This document shows positions 1 through 6,828 of a DNA stretch of 17,203 bases, in pieces. The translations under genes and the position numbers were made by a program. This stretch comes from a bacterium (GTDB lineage Bacteria > Planctomycetota > Planctomycetia > Pirellulales > Pirellulaceae), in the NCBI GenBank assembly GCA_030432015.1, contig JAUIHJ010000063.1, forward strand, positions 1-17,203, read 5' to 3'. The notes below the pieces were generated by a model. That model searched no databases. It saw only the letters and a program-made list of their open reading frames with translations, and had not been told where the DNA came from. Position 1 is the first letter of the stretch. Each line of letters opens with the position of its first letter.

Positions 1-279
1 GTCACCCGTTTGTCGATCATACGGGTCGACATCCAACCAGACTCCGTCGACGTCAAACTTAACGCCAACCGCATGCTGGGTGCAGTCCAGCATCAGCCGC
101 CCACCACGCTTGGTCAGGCAATGCGAGAGCACGCCGCCAGCAACCAGAAATGCCGGTGACTGCTTGGCAGCCAGGAGATTGCCTTGATCCTGCTGGTCGT
201 CCTCGGCTCCCTTAGGCGTCAACGTTACCGGCGGAACCAATTCGTGGAGTGGGCGTACTTCTTCTTGTTTGTCTGCCAT
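1..279 (-). CDS. GspE/PilB-like secretion or pilus ATPase, N-terminal part only
   Basis: Partial gene leaving the left edge; 93 codons are visible. The start is well fixed: ATG at 277-279, with an in-frame TAG only seven codons upstream (298-300). The first 40 residues are acidic, polar and low in complexity. They are followed by a segment (about residues 49-90) with a pattern like the small N-terminal domain of GspE/PilB ATPases, where a short strand with alternating Val/Ala and charged residues leads into 'DVDGVW', comparable to the usual 'RYRIDGV'. The ATPase core (Walker A/B) would lie outside the window. It follows pilT on the same strand after 110 bp, which supports an assembly ATPase of a type IV pilus or type II secretion system. 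No convincing Shine-Dalgarno precedes the ATG, so it may be translated by leaderless or coupled initiation. The family call rests on a weak motif plus context. Confidence 0.6.
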   Translation of the reverse strand, partial: MADKQEEVRPLHELVPPVTLTPKGAEDDQQDQGNLLAAKQSPAFLVAGGVLSHCLTKRGGRLMLDCTQHAVGVKFDVDGVWLDVDPYDRQTGD

Positions 280-389
280 AGGTCGCGATCGTTGTTGCTA
301 GGAGGTTGTTCGATATACAAGCCTGGATGGTCGATCCGCCGCACCTGGCAAGGTAGCGAACGGATCGCGAAATGGGATACCCGGCCGCG

Positions 390-1607
390 CTAAATAATTC
401 CTGGGCCACGAACGTCGATGCCCTTGAGTGCCATTTTGAGCGCGTCTGGATTGGGTGCGACGGCAAACGCGGTGGGGCGATCGATCAATTCCTGGTCGAT
501 CAGGCTCTTCAGGCTGACGGTGAAATCCTGCATGCCTACTTCGGCGCCGATTCGAATCGCATCCGGAAGCTTGTGATCATCCCCTTCCAGTACGAGCTTT
601 TGCACCGTTGGCTCAAAGAACATCACTTCGACCGTCGGCACGCGCGGCACGCCCGGCCGGATGCCGGGCAACAATTTCTGGGCCACGATTCCCTTCATAT
701 TGAAGGCAATGGCACTCCGCATCGCACCGTGCATCTCTTCCGGGAAAAGGTCCAGGATACGACCAATGGTCGTTGATGCGCTCGCCGCGTGAATGGTTCC
801 GTACACCAAGTGACCCGTTTCCGCAGCGTGGATGGCGGTCATGAAGGTCTCTTCGTCACGCATTTCACCGACGAGCATCACATCGGGGTCTTCACGCACG
901 GCGTGCTTCATGCCGATCCCAAAGTCCTTCACATCCTGACCCACTTCGCGCTGGTTGATCAGGCATTTTTCCTCGGTAAAAACAAACTCAATCGGATCTT
1001 CCAGCGTCAGAATGTGCTTGCGGTATTTGCGGTTGATGTAATTCAACATCGAAGCGATCGTTGTCGATTTTCCCGAACCGGTAACGCCCGCCAACAGCAC
1101 GAGGCCTTGGTCGTAGTTACACAGGCGTTCGACGGAGGGCGGCAGGAACAGACCCTCGAAGTCAGGAATCCAGTTGTTGATCCGACGTGCGACCATCCCC
1201 GGCTGTCCCAGTTGGGTCAGCATGTTGACACGGAAACGCCACTTCGTTCCGTCGACATCGCAGACGTAGGCAAAGTCCGCGCCGCCGTCTTCCTCGAAGA
1301 TCCTCCGGTTGCGATCGTCCAGCATGGGGATCAGCAAATTGACCATTTCCTCGACTTCGATATCGGGTCGATTCAAAGGCCGCAATTCACCCTTGGTTCG
1401 AACCATCGGTGGGCGACCGCACTTCAAATGCAGGTCAGAGCCTTCCAGCTTGACCAACGCTTTGAACAGCTTGTCAATCTCCAACTCGCGTTCTTGAACC
1501 AGGAGACGCTGCTTAATTGAATCCGCCAGCGCTTCATTGCCGGCATCGCCAGTCAGGCCATCGGGGGCGGCCGGCGCTTCGGCTGTCTTGGCTTTGGACG
1601 AGGACAT
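390..1607 (-). CDS. pilT: Type IV pilus retraction ATPase PilT
   Basis: PilT is the hexameric cytoplasmic ATPase that powers pilus disassembly in twitching motility. Seen in the 405-residue product: Walker A GVTGSGKST (174-182), Asp box TLEDPIE (201-207), Walker B DVMLVGEMRD (242-251) and His box GHLVYGTIHA (265-274). The N-terminal PAS-like region carries 'GSDLHLKCGRPP' (56-67), the usual PilT opening. About 45 extra residues, Ala/Lys/Glu-rich, precede it, so the protein is longer than the usual roughly 345-370. The canonical AIRNLIRE retraction motif is not intact: the segment reads AIRIGAEVGMQDF (350-362), as if shortened. A Shine-Dalgarno GGAG lies about 9 nt before the ATG. The gene lies 68 bp downstream of hisF and 110 bp upstream of a PilB/GspE-like gene on the same strand, so co-transcription is plausible. 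PilU or another PilT paralogue is the main alternative. Confidence 0.93.
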   Translation of the reverse strand: MSSSKAKTAEAPAAPDGLTGDAGNEALADSIKQRLLVQERELEIDKLFKALVKLEGSDLHLKCGRPPMVRTKGELRPLNRPDIEVEEMVNLLIPMLDDRNRRIFEEDGGADFAYVCDVDGTKWRFRVNMLTQLGQPGMVARRINNWIPDFEGLFLPPSVERLCNYDQGLVLLAGVTGSGKSTTIASMLNYINRKYRKHILTLEDPIEFVFTEEKCLINQREVGQDVKDFGIGMKHAVREDPDVMLVGEMRDEETFMTAIHAAETGHLVYGTIHAASASTTIGRILDLFPEEMHGAMRSAIAFNMKGIVAQKLLPGIRPGVPRVPTVEVMFFEPTVQKLVLEGDDHKLPDAIRIGAEVGMQDFTVSLKSLIDQELIDRPTAFAVAPNPDALKMALKGIDVRGPGII

Positions 1608-1675
1608 GTGGAATTACTCCGACAGTGTAAGGTAAGCCAGCGACCCCATGCGGCAGGGCCAACTCTTGCTTGATC

Positions 1676-2443
1676 TCAAAGGCGAACGGGAATGCCCCGC
1701 GACGCCATAATTTGCTTCGTTTGCTGAATGGTAAACTCGCCGAAATGAAAAATGCTGGCCGCCAGCGCGGCGTCCGCCTTACCTTCGCTGATCGCGTCCG
1801 CCAGGTGCTCTGGACGCCCGGCGCCGCCACTGGCCACAACCGGGATGGAAACCGCCGCACTCACCGCGGCGGTGATCTCCAAGTCATAGCCATCCTTGGT
1901 TCCGTCGCAGTCCATGCTGGTCAAGACGATCTCACCGGCGCCCAATTCCTCGACCCGCCGCGCCCAGGCGACCGCTTCCAGCCCGGTCGGTTGCCTGCCG
2001 CCGTTGACATGAACTTCCCACACGACGTGTCCCTGATAGTTCATCCGTTTGGGGTCGATGTTGACAACAATGCACTGGCTGCCAAAACGCCGAGCGGCAT
2101 CGCTGACGAATTGCGGATTCTTGCAAGCGGCAGAATTGATCGACACCTTGTCGCTGCCAGCCTTCAAGAGCGTACGAATATCATCCAACGTGCGGATTCC
2201 ACCGCCAACGGTCAGCGGCATGAAAATCTGTTCGGCCGTTCGTCGCACGACATCGAGCATAATGTCGCGATCCTCGTGACTGGCACAAATGTCCAAGAAG
2301 ACCAACTCGTCGGCACCTTCGGCCTCGTAACGCGTTGCCACTTGGACCGGATCCCCGGCGTCGCGCAGGTTGACAAAGTTGGTTCCTTTGACCACGCGAC
2401 CACGGTCGACATCAAGACAGGGAATGACACGCTTTGCCAACAT
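1676..2443 (-). CDS. hisF: Imidazole glycerol phosphate synthase cyclase subunit HisF
   Basis: HisF is the TIM-barrel cyclase that, with the glutaminase HisH, converts PRFAR and ammonia into imidazole glycerol phosphate and AICAR in histidine biosynthesis. The 255-residue length is standard. Both catalytic aspartates are in place: D11 in 'VIPCLDVDRG' and D130 in 'CIVVNID'. The two phosphate-binding loops are visible as VGGGIRTLDDI (79-89) and ASGGAG (204-209), and the C-terminal 'AASIFHFGEFTI' is typical. No hisH, hisA or other his gene is adjacent; downstream lies pilT (68 bp gap) on the same strand. A promoter-like sequence is present upstream (2528-2556). The Shine-Dalgarno is weak (GAAG near -10), but the start Met begins the conserved 'MLAKRVIPCLDV', so I trust it. 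Confidence 0.97.
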   Translation of the reverse strand: MLAKRVIPCLDVDRGRVVKGTNFVNLRDAGDPVQVATRYEAEGADELVFLDICASHEDRDIMLDVVRRTAEQIFMPLTVGGGIRTLDDIRTLLKAGSDKVSINSAACKNPQFVSDAARRFGSQCIVVNIDPKRMNYQGHVVWEVHVNGGRQPTGLEAVAWARRVEELGAGEIVLTSMDCDGTKDGYDLEITAAVSAAVSIPVVASGGAGRPEHLADAISEGKADAALAASIFHFGEFTIQQTKQIMASRGIPVRL

Positions 2444-2527
2444 GGAAACTTCAGCTATGGAAATGCCGCGACGACAAGGTCGCCAGACCGTGACCGAATT
2501 GGGTGATTACCCGCGCAATAAACCCTT

Positions 2528-2556
2528 ACTGTAAGCACCCTTGGGGGTACGGTCAA
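2528..2556 (-). promoter_or_regulatory. Candidate sigma-70-type promoter for hisF
   Basis: On the minus strand TTGACC (plus coordinates 2551-2556) is followed, after exactly 17 nt, by TACAGT (2528-2533). These match 5 of 6 and 4 of 6 bases of the -35 and -10 consensus. Transcription would start near 2521, giving a leader of about 78 nt before the hisF ATG. It is a pattern match only; in GC-rich genomes such matches occur by chance, but the spacing and the position in an intergenic gap support it. Confidence 0.4.
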
Positions 2557-2642
2557 CTCGGCGAACGTTCTCGGTTGGGGCCCTCGAAGTGGCGAGTTTG
2601 CCGACTCGGTACCATCATCAGCGCCAAACCCACAAGCCTTTT

Positions 2643-3509
2643 CTAGCTCGAGACTTTCGCGAGCGACTCGCGGATGACCGCCACGCATTGCTTCATGTCG
2701 TCGATGGGGTTATCGGGATTCGCTTCGTACTCCAGCGAAATCGAACCATCGGCCGGGAACTTGATGTCGCGGAGCGCTTTGAACATGCCTGGCACATCGA
2801 GATTGGCCTTGCCGATGACCACGTTATGCGATCCCTTGTCACCCTTGTGGGTGTCGTCCTTCAGGTGACACGCAAAGACACGATCCTTGATCCTGCGGAC
2901 CGCTTCGACGGGATCTTCGCCGCTACGAATGAAGTGCCCGGTGTCGACGCAGGCTCCGATCCGAGGATCGCGACCTTCGACGGCATCCAGCACACTGGAA
3001 ATCTTGTCAAACAAGGCGCCCGGACCATGATTGTGGATGCAAATTCGGATGTCGTATTCGGCGACCAGCTTATCCAGGCTATCAAACGCGTCCGGTTGCG
3101 GGTTGGCGGTGATGTTCTTGATGCCGGCGCGCTTGGCGAAGGCAAACACCTTTCGGTTGGCCTCGTGATCCTTGGTGAATCCGCTCACCCCATGGGCGTT
3201 CAAGGTGATCTCAGCGGACGCCAACAATTTCTTCGTCTCGGCGATCTGGTCGTCCGAAGCATTGAGTGCCAAATGCTTGCTGTAAAACTCCGCGTAGTGT
3301 AGCCCCATGCCTTGGATGTGGCGGATCGCTTCGAGGGTGTTGAAGTTGCGGAGTGAGTAACTCTGGACGCCAATCGGCCAGCCATCGAACGGGTCGTCAC
3401 CGGCCAGTTTTGCGGCGCGAAGCACCTGGGGAATCTGGCAGAACGTGGCGCCGGCGGCCGCGGCCGTCGAGAGCGCAAGAAAACGGCGTCGCGAGAGGGA
3501 AGTCTTCAT
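2643..3509 (-). CDS. Tat-exported sugar phosphate isomerase/epimerase-like TIM-barrel protein
   Basis: This 288-residue protein of the xylose isomerase-like TIM-barrel superfamily (AP endonuclease 2 / IolE / tagatose epimerase type) acts on sugars or inositols, but the substrate cannot be read from sequence. The start is set at ATG 3507-3509: a GAGG lies 10 nt upstream and the N-terminus then begins with a twin-arginine signal, SRRRFLAL (6-13), followed by an Ala-rich hydrophobic stretch. An in-frame ATG 18 codons upstream (3563) lacks a ribosome site and is not used here. Likely metal ligands follow the family pattern: E74 (YAEF), H159/H161 (IHNHG), D189 and H192 (VDTGH), H215 (HLKD) and E260 (SLEYE). 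Export through Tat implies a periplasmic, pre-folded metalloenzyme, as is common in Planctomycetota. It lies 199 bp upstream of hisF and 207 bp downstream of the SET gene, so it is probably its own unit. Confidence 0.87.
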   Translation of the reverse strand: MKTSLSRRRFLALSTAAAAGATFCQIPQVLRAAKLAGDDPFDGWPIGVQSYSLRNFNTLEAIRHIQGMGLHYAEFYSKHLALNASDDQIAETKKLLASAEITLNAHGVSGFTKDHEANRKVFAFAKRAGIKNITANPQPDAFDSLDKLVAEYDIRICIHNHGPGALFDKISSVLDAVEGRDPRIGACVDTGHFIRSGEDPVEAVRRIKDRVFACHLKDDTHKGDKGSHNVVIGKANLDVPGMFKALRDIKFPADGSISLEYEANPDNPIDDMKQCVAVIRESLAKVSS

Positions 3510-3716
3510 CGATGGGTGTCCTCGGTTTGCAAACTGCGTTCTGATCGACGCGGGATCGGGCATGGTCGTCGCCGGTGACGATCACCTGGCCAGCGAACGG
3601 CCGCTTCATTATGCCTCGACCGACGTCGCATCTCAAGAACCAACTCGCTTTACCGAGCCACCGATGCCGGTGCGGCGACCAGGCCTGTCATTCAGCCGCA
3701 GGACGGCCGTGGGACG

Positions 3717-4136
3717 CTAAGAACGGATCATCGGCAGCTCGGATTCCGCCACGACCCAGCCTCGACAGGTCTTGGCCCGACACAAGCAAGGAATCGCGGC
3801 ACTTTCCGGCCAGGCGTAATCGATTGTGAGCTCGTCGCCCGGCTTGATGGCCTTGATGCTGTGCAGGCAGAGATTCCAATCCGCGGCCGTATCACCTTCC
3901 CAGATAATCAGTTCGCAGTTCGGATCGCAACTGTGATTCAAGAACCGAAACGGGGCGTCGGCCTCCAGAGAACGCCCCTCGCCACACTCCATGCAATAGT
4001 CCGACCCGTAGTCCGGATCATCGATCACCGTCCCCGTGATCTCGCCGATCTCCTCTTCCGGTCCAATATGGCACTGCGCATAAACCGCCTTGCCCAATTC
4101 GCAGTCCTTGACGACAAGTTGATCACGGAATGGCAT
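3717..4136 (-). CDS. Small SET-domain protein, probable lysine methyltransferase
   Basis: A 139-residue protein that is almost entirely a SET domain, the SAM-dependent lysine methyltransferase fold best known from histone modification. Seen: the SAM/pseudoknot motif NHSCDPNCEL (67-76), the second motif GDELTIDYAW (100-109) containing the presumed catalytic Tyr (Y107), and a post-SET-like cluster CLCRAKTCRG (117-126). C117, C119 and C124 could bind zinc together with C70 of the NHSC motif, as in eukaryotic SET enzymes. An additional CMEC (48-51) lies in the variable insert. There is no signal peptide, so it should be cytoplasmic. The target is unknown; bacteria lack classical histones, so ribosomal, nucleoid or other proteins are possible. 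It stands alone between the amidohydrolase pair (170 bp away) and the TIM-barrel gene (207 bp). An AGGA about 11 nt upstream weakly supports the ATG. Confidence 0.88.
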   Translation of the reverse strand: MPFRDQLVVKDCELGKAVYAQCHIGPEEEIGEITGTVIDDPDYGSDYCMECGEGRSLEADAPFRFLNHSCDPNCELIIWEGDTAADWNLCLHSIKAIKPGDELTIDYAWPESAAIPCLCRAKTCRGWVVAESELPMIRS

Positions 4137-4306
4137 TTGGCATCTGGTCCTGGAACATGGGATGACTGGCGAATAATGTGTGCCAGCTGCACGAATTCGT
4201 CAAGGCCCCAGTCAGCCGCTGTGCGCACCTCCAATCCAGCCCTGGCAGGTTCGTCATCCCGTTGCCAAAGGACGCGCAGGCGGCCTGGCCGAACCGTCGC
4301 TCGTCG

Positions 4307-5083
4307 CTACCTCTGGGACGCGCGTAAGCGGCGGGCATTCGCGGTCTGAATCGCCTCGACCATCAGGCCGCCCAACCGCGATTCGCGAAACTTGAAGAGG
4401 GATGCTTCCAGATTAAAAAACGGAAAGTGGGACCCGAACAGCAGACGCTGGAAGGGGACCTGCTGGACAAGCTTCTCGAGCGCGCCGACCTGTTCGGCGT
4501 GCGAGATTTCGAAGTACACCTGGCCAGCCTGTGCCAGCCGTGCCGCGGCATCGCCACGAATCGTCCCGTAGTTGTTCATGATGATCAGTGGCACATGGGG
4601 GTATTTCGTCACCAAGGCATCCAGCGGCGCGACCTTGACCGTGGGAACCTGCATCAACGGATGATGCGTCCGAACGTCCTCCATCTTCAAGGCCAACTGT
4701 ACGATCATGCGGCGTTCTCCGGCGAGCTGAAACAGTGCGTCGCAGGCAGCGTCGTCGAGTTGGTAGCCATGGTAATTGGGATTGATTCGAATCGCGTGCA
4801 TACCATGATCCTCGTGGCAGCGGCGGAGATCCTCTTGCCAGTCCGGCAGGGTTGGATTCACCGTGCCGACGGGCTGCAAGATCCCGTCACCCCGCGTCTG
4901 GCATTCGGTCGCCAGACGGGCGTTGACGCCCGCCACGTCACTGTGCAGCAAACCGTCGAAACTGCCCGCCCAGGCTTCGGTGATGCCGTGCTGGCGTAGC
5001 TTGGTGACCAGGGGACCCGTTGCGTCGAATTCGAGTCGCCTGAAAGGCCAGCGCGACAGGTTGACGTTGACATCGACAATCAT
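4307..5083 (-). CDS. Amidohydrolase-2 family protein with altered metal site
   Basis: A 258-residue TIM-barrel protein of the amidohydrolase-related (amidohydrolase 2) family. It is recognised by overall layout: an N-terminal 'IVDVNVNLSRWPFRR', a central 'GMHAIRINPNYHGY' (94-107), and a C-terminal 'LLFGSHFPFF' (214-223) where active members have GSDxP. The usual metal ligands are replaced. D4-V-N6-V-N8 stands in place of DxHxH, N170/N171 (MNNYG) in place of the HxG histidine, and H219 in place of the last aspartate. It therefore either binds metal differently or is a non-catalytic partner. Its ATG overlaps the TGA of the upstream amidohydrolase (ATGA, 5080-5083), so translation is coupled and the two products may form a complex. 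There is no signal peptide, unlike the upstream protein. The substrate is unknown; carboxylic or aromatic acid decarboxylases and lactonases belong to this family. Confidence 0.82.
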   Translation of the reverse strand: MIVDVNVNLSRWPFRRLEFDATGPLVTKLRQHGITEAWAGSFDGLLHSDVAGVNARLATECQTRGDGILQPVGTVNPTLPDWQEDLRRCHEDHGMHAIRINPNYHGYQLDDAACDALFQLAGERRMIVQLALKMEDVRTHHPLMQVPTVKVAPLDALVTKYPHVPLIIMNNYGTIRGDAAARLAQAGQVYFEISHAEQVGALEKLVQQVPFQRLLFGSHFPFFNLEASLFKFRESRLGGLMVEAIQTANARRLRASQR

Positions 5084-6000
5084 GATGGGATTCCCTTGGT
5101 TTGCAGAATGGGCGATAGCATCCGTTTCAGATTCTCTCCCAGGATCTGCCGCTTCGCAGCTTCGGGCACTTCGGCGCCATAGACCTTGGCCAGTTGCGAG
5201 GAAAAACTGCGACCGCCCACGTCGCTGCCGTAAATCACACGCTCGGCGCCCAACTCGCGAACTGCCATTTCAACAAATCCGGACGTCGGTTCTGAGCCTC
5301 CAATTCCGATCGAGACGTTCTTGTGCGCGCGGACCGCGCGAATCCCGCGTGTCCAATCGCCGCCGGTGTGGCCGCAGATGATGGGTACTGTTGGATGGCG
5401 ATCGGCCAGGAGGGCGAGATCCATGGGAGTTGACTCCCCTTCACCGTTTCCCTGCGTCTTGAGCCATGTGTGCTGATAGATGGCGGCGTTGAGCTCACCG
5501 CAGCGGGCGATAATCGGGTCGAGTGCTTCGTCGCTACATTTGCGCGCCACCCACAGCTTGATGCCGACCATCGGACCGGACGCGATGCAGCGTTCAATCT
5601 CTTGCAGGGACTCGCGCGGGTGATGTCCACTCAGGTAGGCGAAGCCCAAGAGCCGCTCGGGCCACTTCGCGAGCGCCTCGAGCACCTGGTCGTTCTGTCG
5701 GCGGAAATCGTCCGGCGTGGGATTCTGCGACCATGGCCATCCCATAAAGAACACCAACCGCTGGACTCCCATGCGATCGGCGTATTCCAAAATCTGCCTG
5801 GTTCGATCTTCAATGGTAGGCCCCGGAACACCGGAGAAGTGGCAGTGCAGATCCCAGATCAAATCGCCCGCAACCGGGGTCGCGGGTTGGGCTGCGTCCT
5901 GTCCGGCATCACCTGCGGGCGACTCGCCGGCAGAACCGTTCGATGCGGCGCCACTTAGACCGAGTGCGGCGGTCGCTTGAAGAAACAAACGTCTGTGCAT
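5080..6000 (-). CDS. Tat-exported amidohydrolase-2 family metalloenzyme
   Basis: A 306-residue TIM-barrel amidohydrolase. The N-terminus HRRLFLQATAALGLSG is a twin-arginine signal (R3-R4 with F6-L7), and a low-complexity Ala/Gly/Pro linker runs to about residue 45. The catalytic pattern of active family members is present: D50-L-H52-C-H54 (DxHxH), a possible K148, H177 (IYQHTW), H211 (ICGHTGG) and D260 (YGSDVGG). It should act as a periplasmic divalent-metal hydrolase or decarboxylase; the substrate is not identifiable. The start is well supported: a GAGGA lies 6 nt before the ATG. The gene shares ATGA with the next amidohydrolase, which lacks these ligands. Upstream it faces the DUF805 gene across a 259-bp divergent gap that should hold its promoter; I did not find a convincing -35/-10 pair there. 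Confidence 0.88.
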   Translation of the reverse strand: MHRRLFLQATAALGLSGAASNGSAGESPAGDAGQDAAQPATPVAGDLIWDLHCHFSGVPGPTIEDRTRQILEYADRMGVQRLVFFMGWPWSQNPTPDDFRRQNDQVLEALAKWPERLLGFAYLSGHHPRESLQEIERCIASGPMVGIKLWVARKCSDEALDPIIARCGELNAAIYQHTWLKTQGNGEGESTPMDLALLADRHPTVPIICGHTGGDWTRGIRAVRAHKNVSIGIGGSEPTSGFVEMAVRELGAERVIYGSDVGGRSFSSQLAKVYGAEVPEAAKRQILGENLKRMLSPILQTKGIPS

Positions 6001-6173
6001 GGCATTCCTCGTTGGTCTGGGGCTGATCGATGCGTTCCCATCGTAACAGATGCAAAACCGTCGATCGCGTGCATGGTATTCTCCTGCTGTTCGAATTGGG
6101 GTACGGCGAATGGGATGTCAGGCAGCACGCTCTGCCGCTCGCCTGCCGAATTGCGGGGTTCGACCCGTCCGCT

Positions 6174-6192
6174 TGCAAGATGGTATCTTGCA
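6174..6192. promoter_or_regulatory. Perfect 8-bp inverted repeat, possible operator
   Basis: TGCAAGAT, GGT, ATCTTGCA: two perfect 8-bp arms around a 3-nt spacer, in the 259-bp gap between divergent genes (amidohydrolase on the left, DUF805 on the right), 67 bp before the DUF805 start. Its size and symmetry suit a dimeric repressor site, though it could also form an RNA hairpin in either leader. No regulator gene lies nearby, and a second copy was not seen in the window. Confidence 0.35.
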
Positions 6193-6259
6193 TGTTCGTG
6201 CCGTTGGCGTCGCGCCGCGGTGCCGATGACTGTGGCAGTTCAAGTGGGACGACTGCACC

Positions 6260-6688
6260 ATGAATCTTGAAAATCCATACGAAACGCCCAAGGCGGAATT
6301 CGCGTTCGAAGATCCCAAGGCTCCCCAGGGGCGAGCGCCTCGAACGCTGATGTGGATTCTGTTTTCATTTCAAGGTCGAATTCCGCGACGAACCTATTGG
6401 GGCGTATCGCTTGTGACGGCGGCGGTCTTCTACGGTATGATCTTTGGGCTTGTGTTCGCCTTGGGCGAAGAGTCGCCGGCGGTGGATATCAGTGCGCTCG
6501 TACTGTACGTTCCTGTGGCGTGGATCTCACTGGCCATCCAAGTCAAGCGCTGGCACGACCTGAACAAGTCCGGCTGGTGGTTCTGCATCGGCTTTATTCC
6601 TTTCATCGGTCCGATATGGGTTTTCGCGGAGGCGGGCTGCGTGCGAGGAACGGTCGGCCCGAACAATTATGGTCCAGATCCGACGTAG
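6260..6688 (+). CDS. DUF805 family inner membrane protein
   Basis: A 142-residue membrane protein of the DUF805 family (E. coli YhaH/YhaI type), whose biochemical role is unknown. Family hallmarks: FQGRIPRRTYW (37-47), RWHDLNKSGWW (97-107) and the C-terminal GPNNYGPDP (133-141). Three hydrophobic helices are visible at about 48-69, 78-95 and 106-124. The N-terminus carries a soluble stretch beginning 'NPYETP', a motif I associate with the starts of planctomycete membrane proteins (from memory, not checked). No good Shine-Dalgarno precedes the ATG (only a GGGA about 12 nt away), but the start Met immediately before the NPYETP motif seems right. It stands alone, divergent from the amidohydrolase gene and 140 bp upstream of the beta-helix gene. 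Confidence 0.9.
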   Translation: MNLENPYETPKAEFAFEDPKAPQGRAPRTLMWILFSFQGRIPRRTYWGVSLVTAAVFYGMIFGLVFALGEESPAVDISALVLYVPVAWISLAIQVKRWHDLNKSGWWFCIGFIPFIGPIWVFAEAGCVRGTVGPNNYGPDPT

Positions 6689-6750
6689 AAATACAGCCGA
6701 CACTCCACGCTTCGCTGGTACACTCTCCAACCTCGACTGCGGTCCACGCC

Positions 6751-6770
6751 GCACGGCCATTTCGCCGTGC
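6751..6770 (+). terminator. Hairpin downstream of the DUF805 gene, possible terminator
   Basis: GCACGGC, loop CATTTC, GCCGTGC: a perfect 7-bp, GC-rich stem 62 bp after the DUF805 stop. No T-run follows directly (the nearest, CCCTTT, begins 16 nt later), so it is not a classical intrinsic terminator. A further GCACGGC at 6774-6780 could compete for pairing. Confidence 0.3.
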
Positions 6771-6815
6771 CATGCACGGCGTCACCCTTTGATCTTTCAC
6801 AACGTGACTTTTTAG

Positions 6816-6828
6816 CGGAGGCCCTCCG
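6816..6828 (+). promoter_or_regulatory. Shine-Dalgarno inside a small hairpin before the beta-helix gene
   Basis: The strong ribosome site GGAGG (6817-6821, 7 nt before the ATG at 6829) lies in CGGAG-GCC-CTCCG, a 5-bp GC-only stem with a 3-nt loop that ends exactly at the start codon. If it folds, it would mask the ribosome site and lower or gate translation of a secreted protein. Folding is inferred, not shown. Confidence 0.45.

Noticed and set aside
789..1520. Long open frame on the plus strand opposite pilT
   Set aside because: It is a shadow of the pilT codon pattern in GC-rich DNA; pilT has all catalytic motifs and the opposite frame shows none.
4137..4306. A small gene between the SET and amidohydrolase genes
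   Set aside because: Minus-strand frames here overlap both neighbours heavily, lack a ribosome site and resemble no family.
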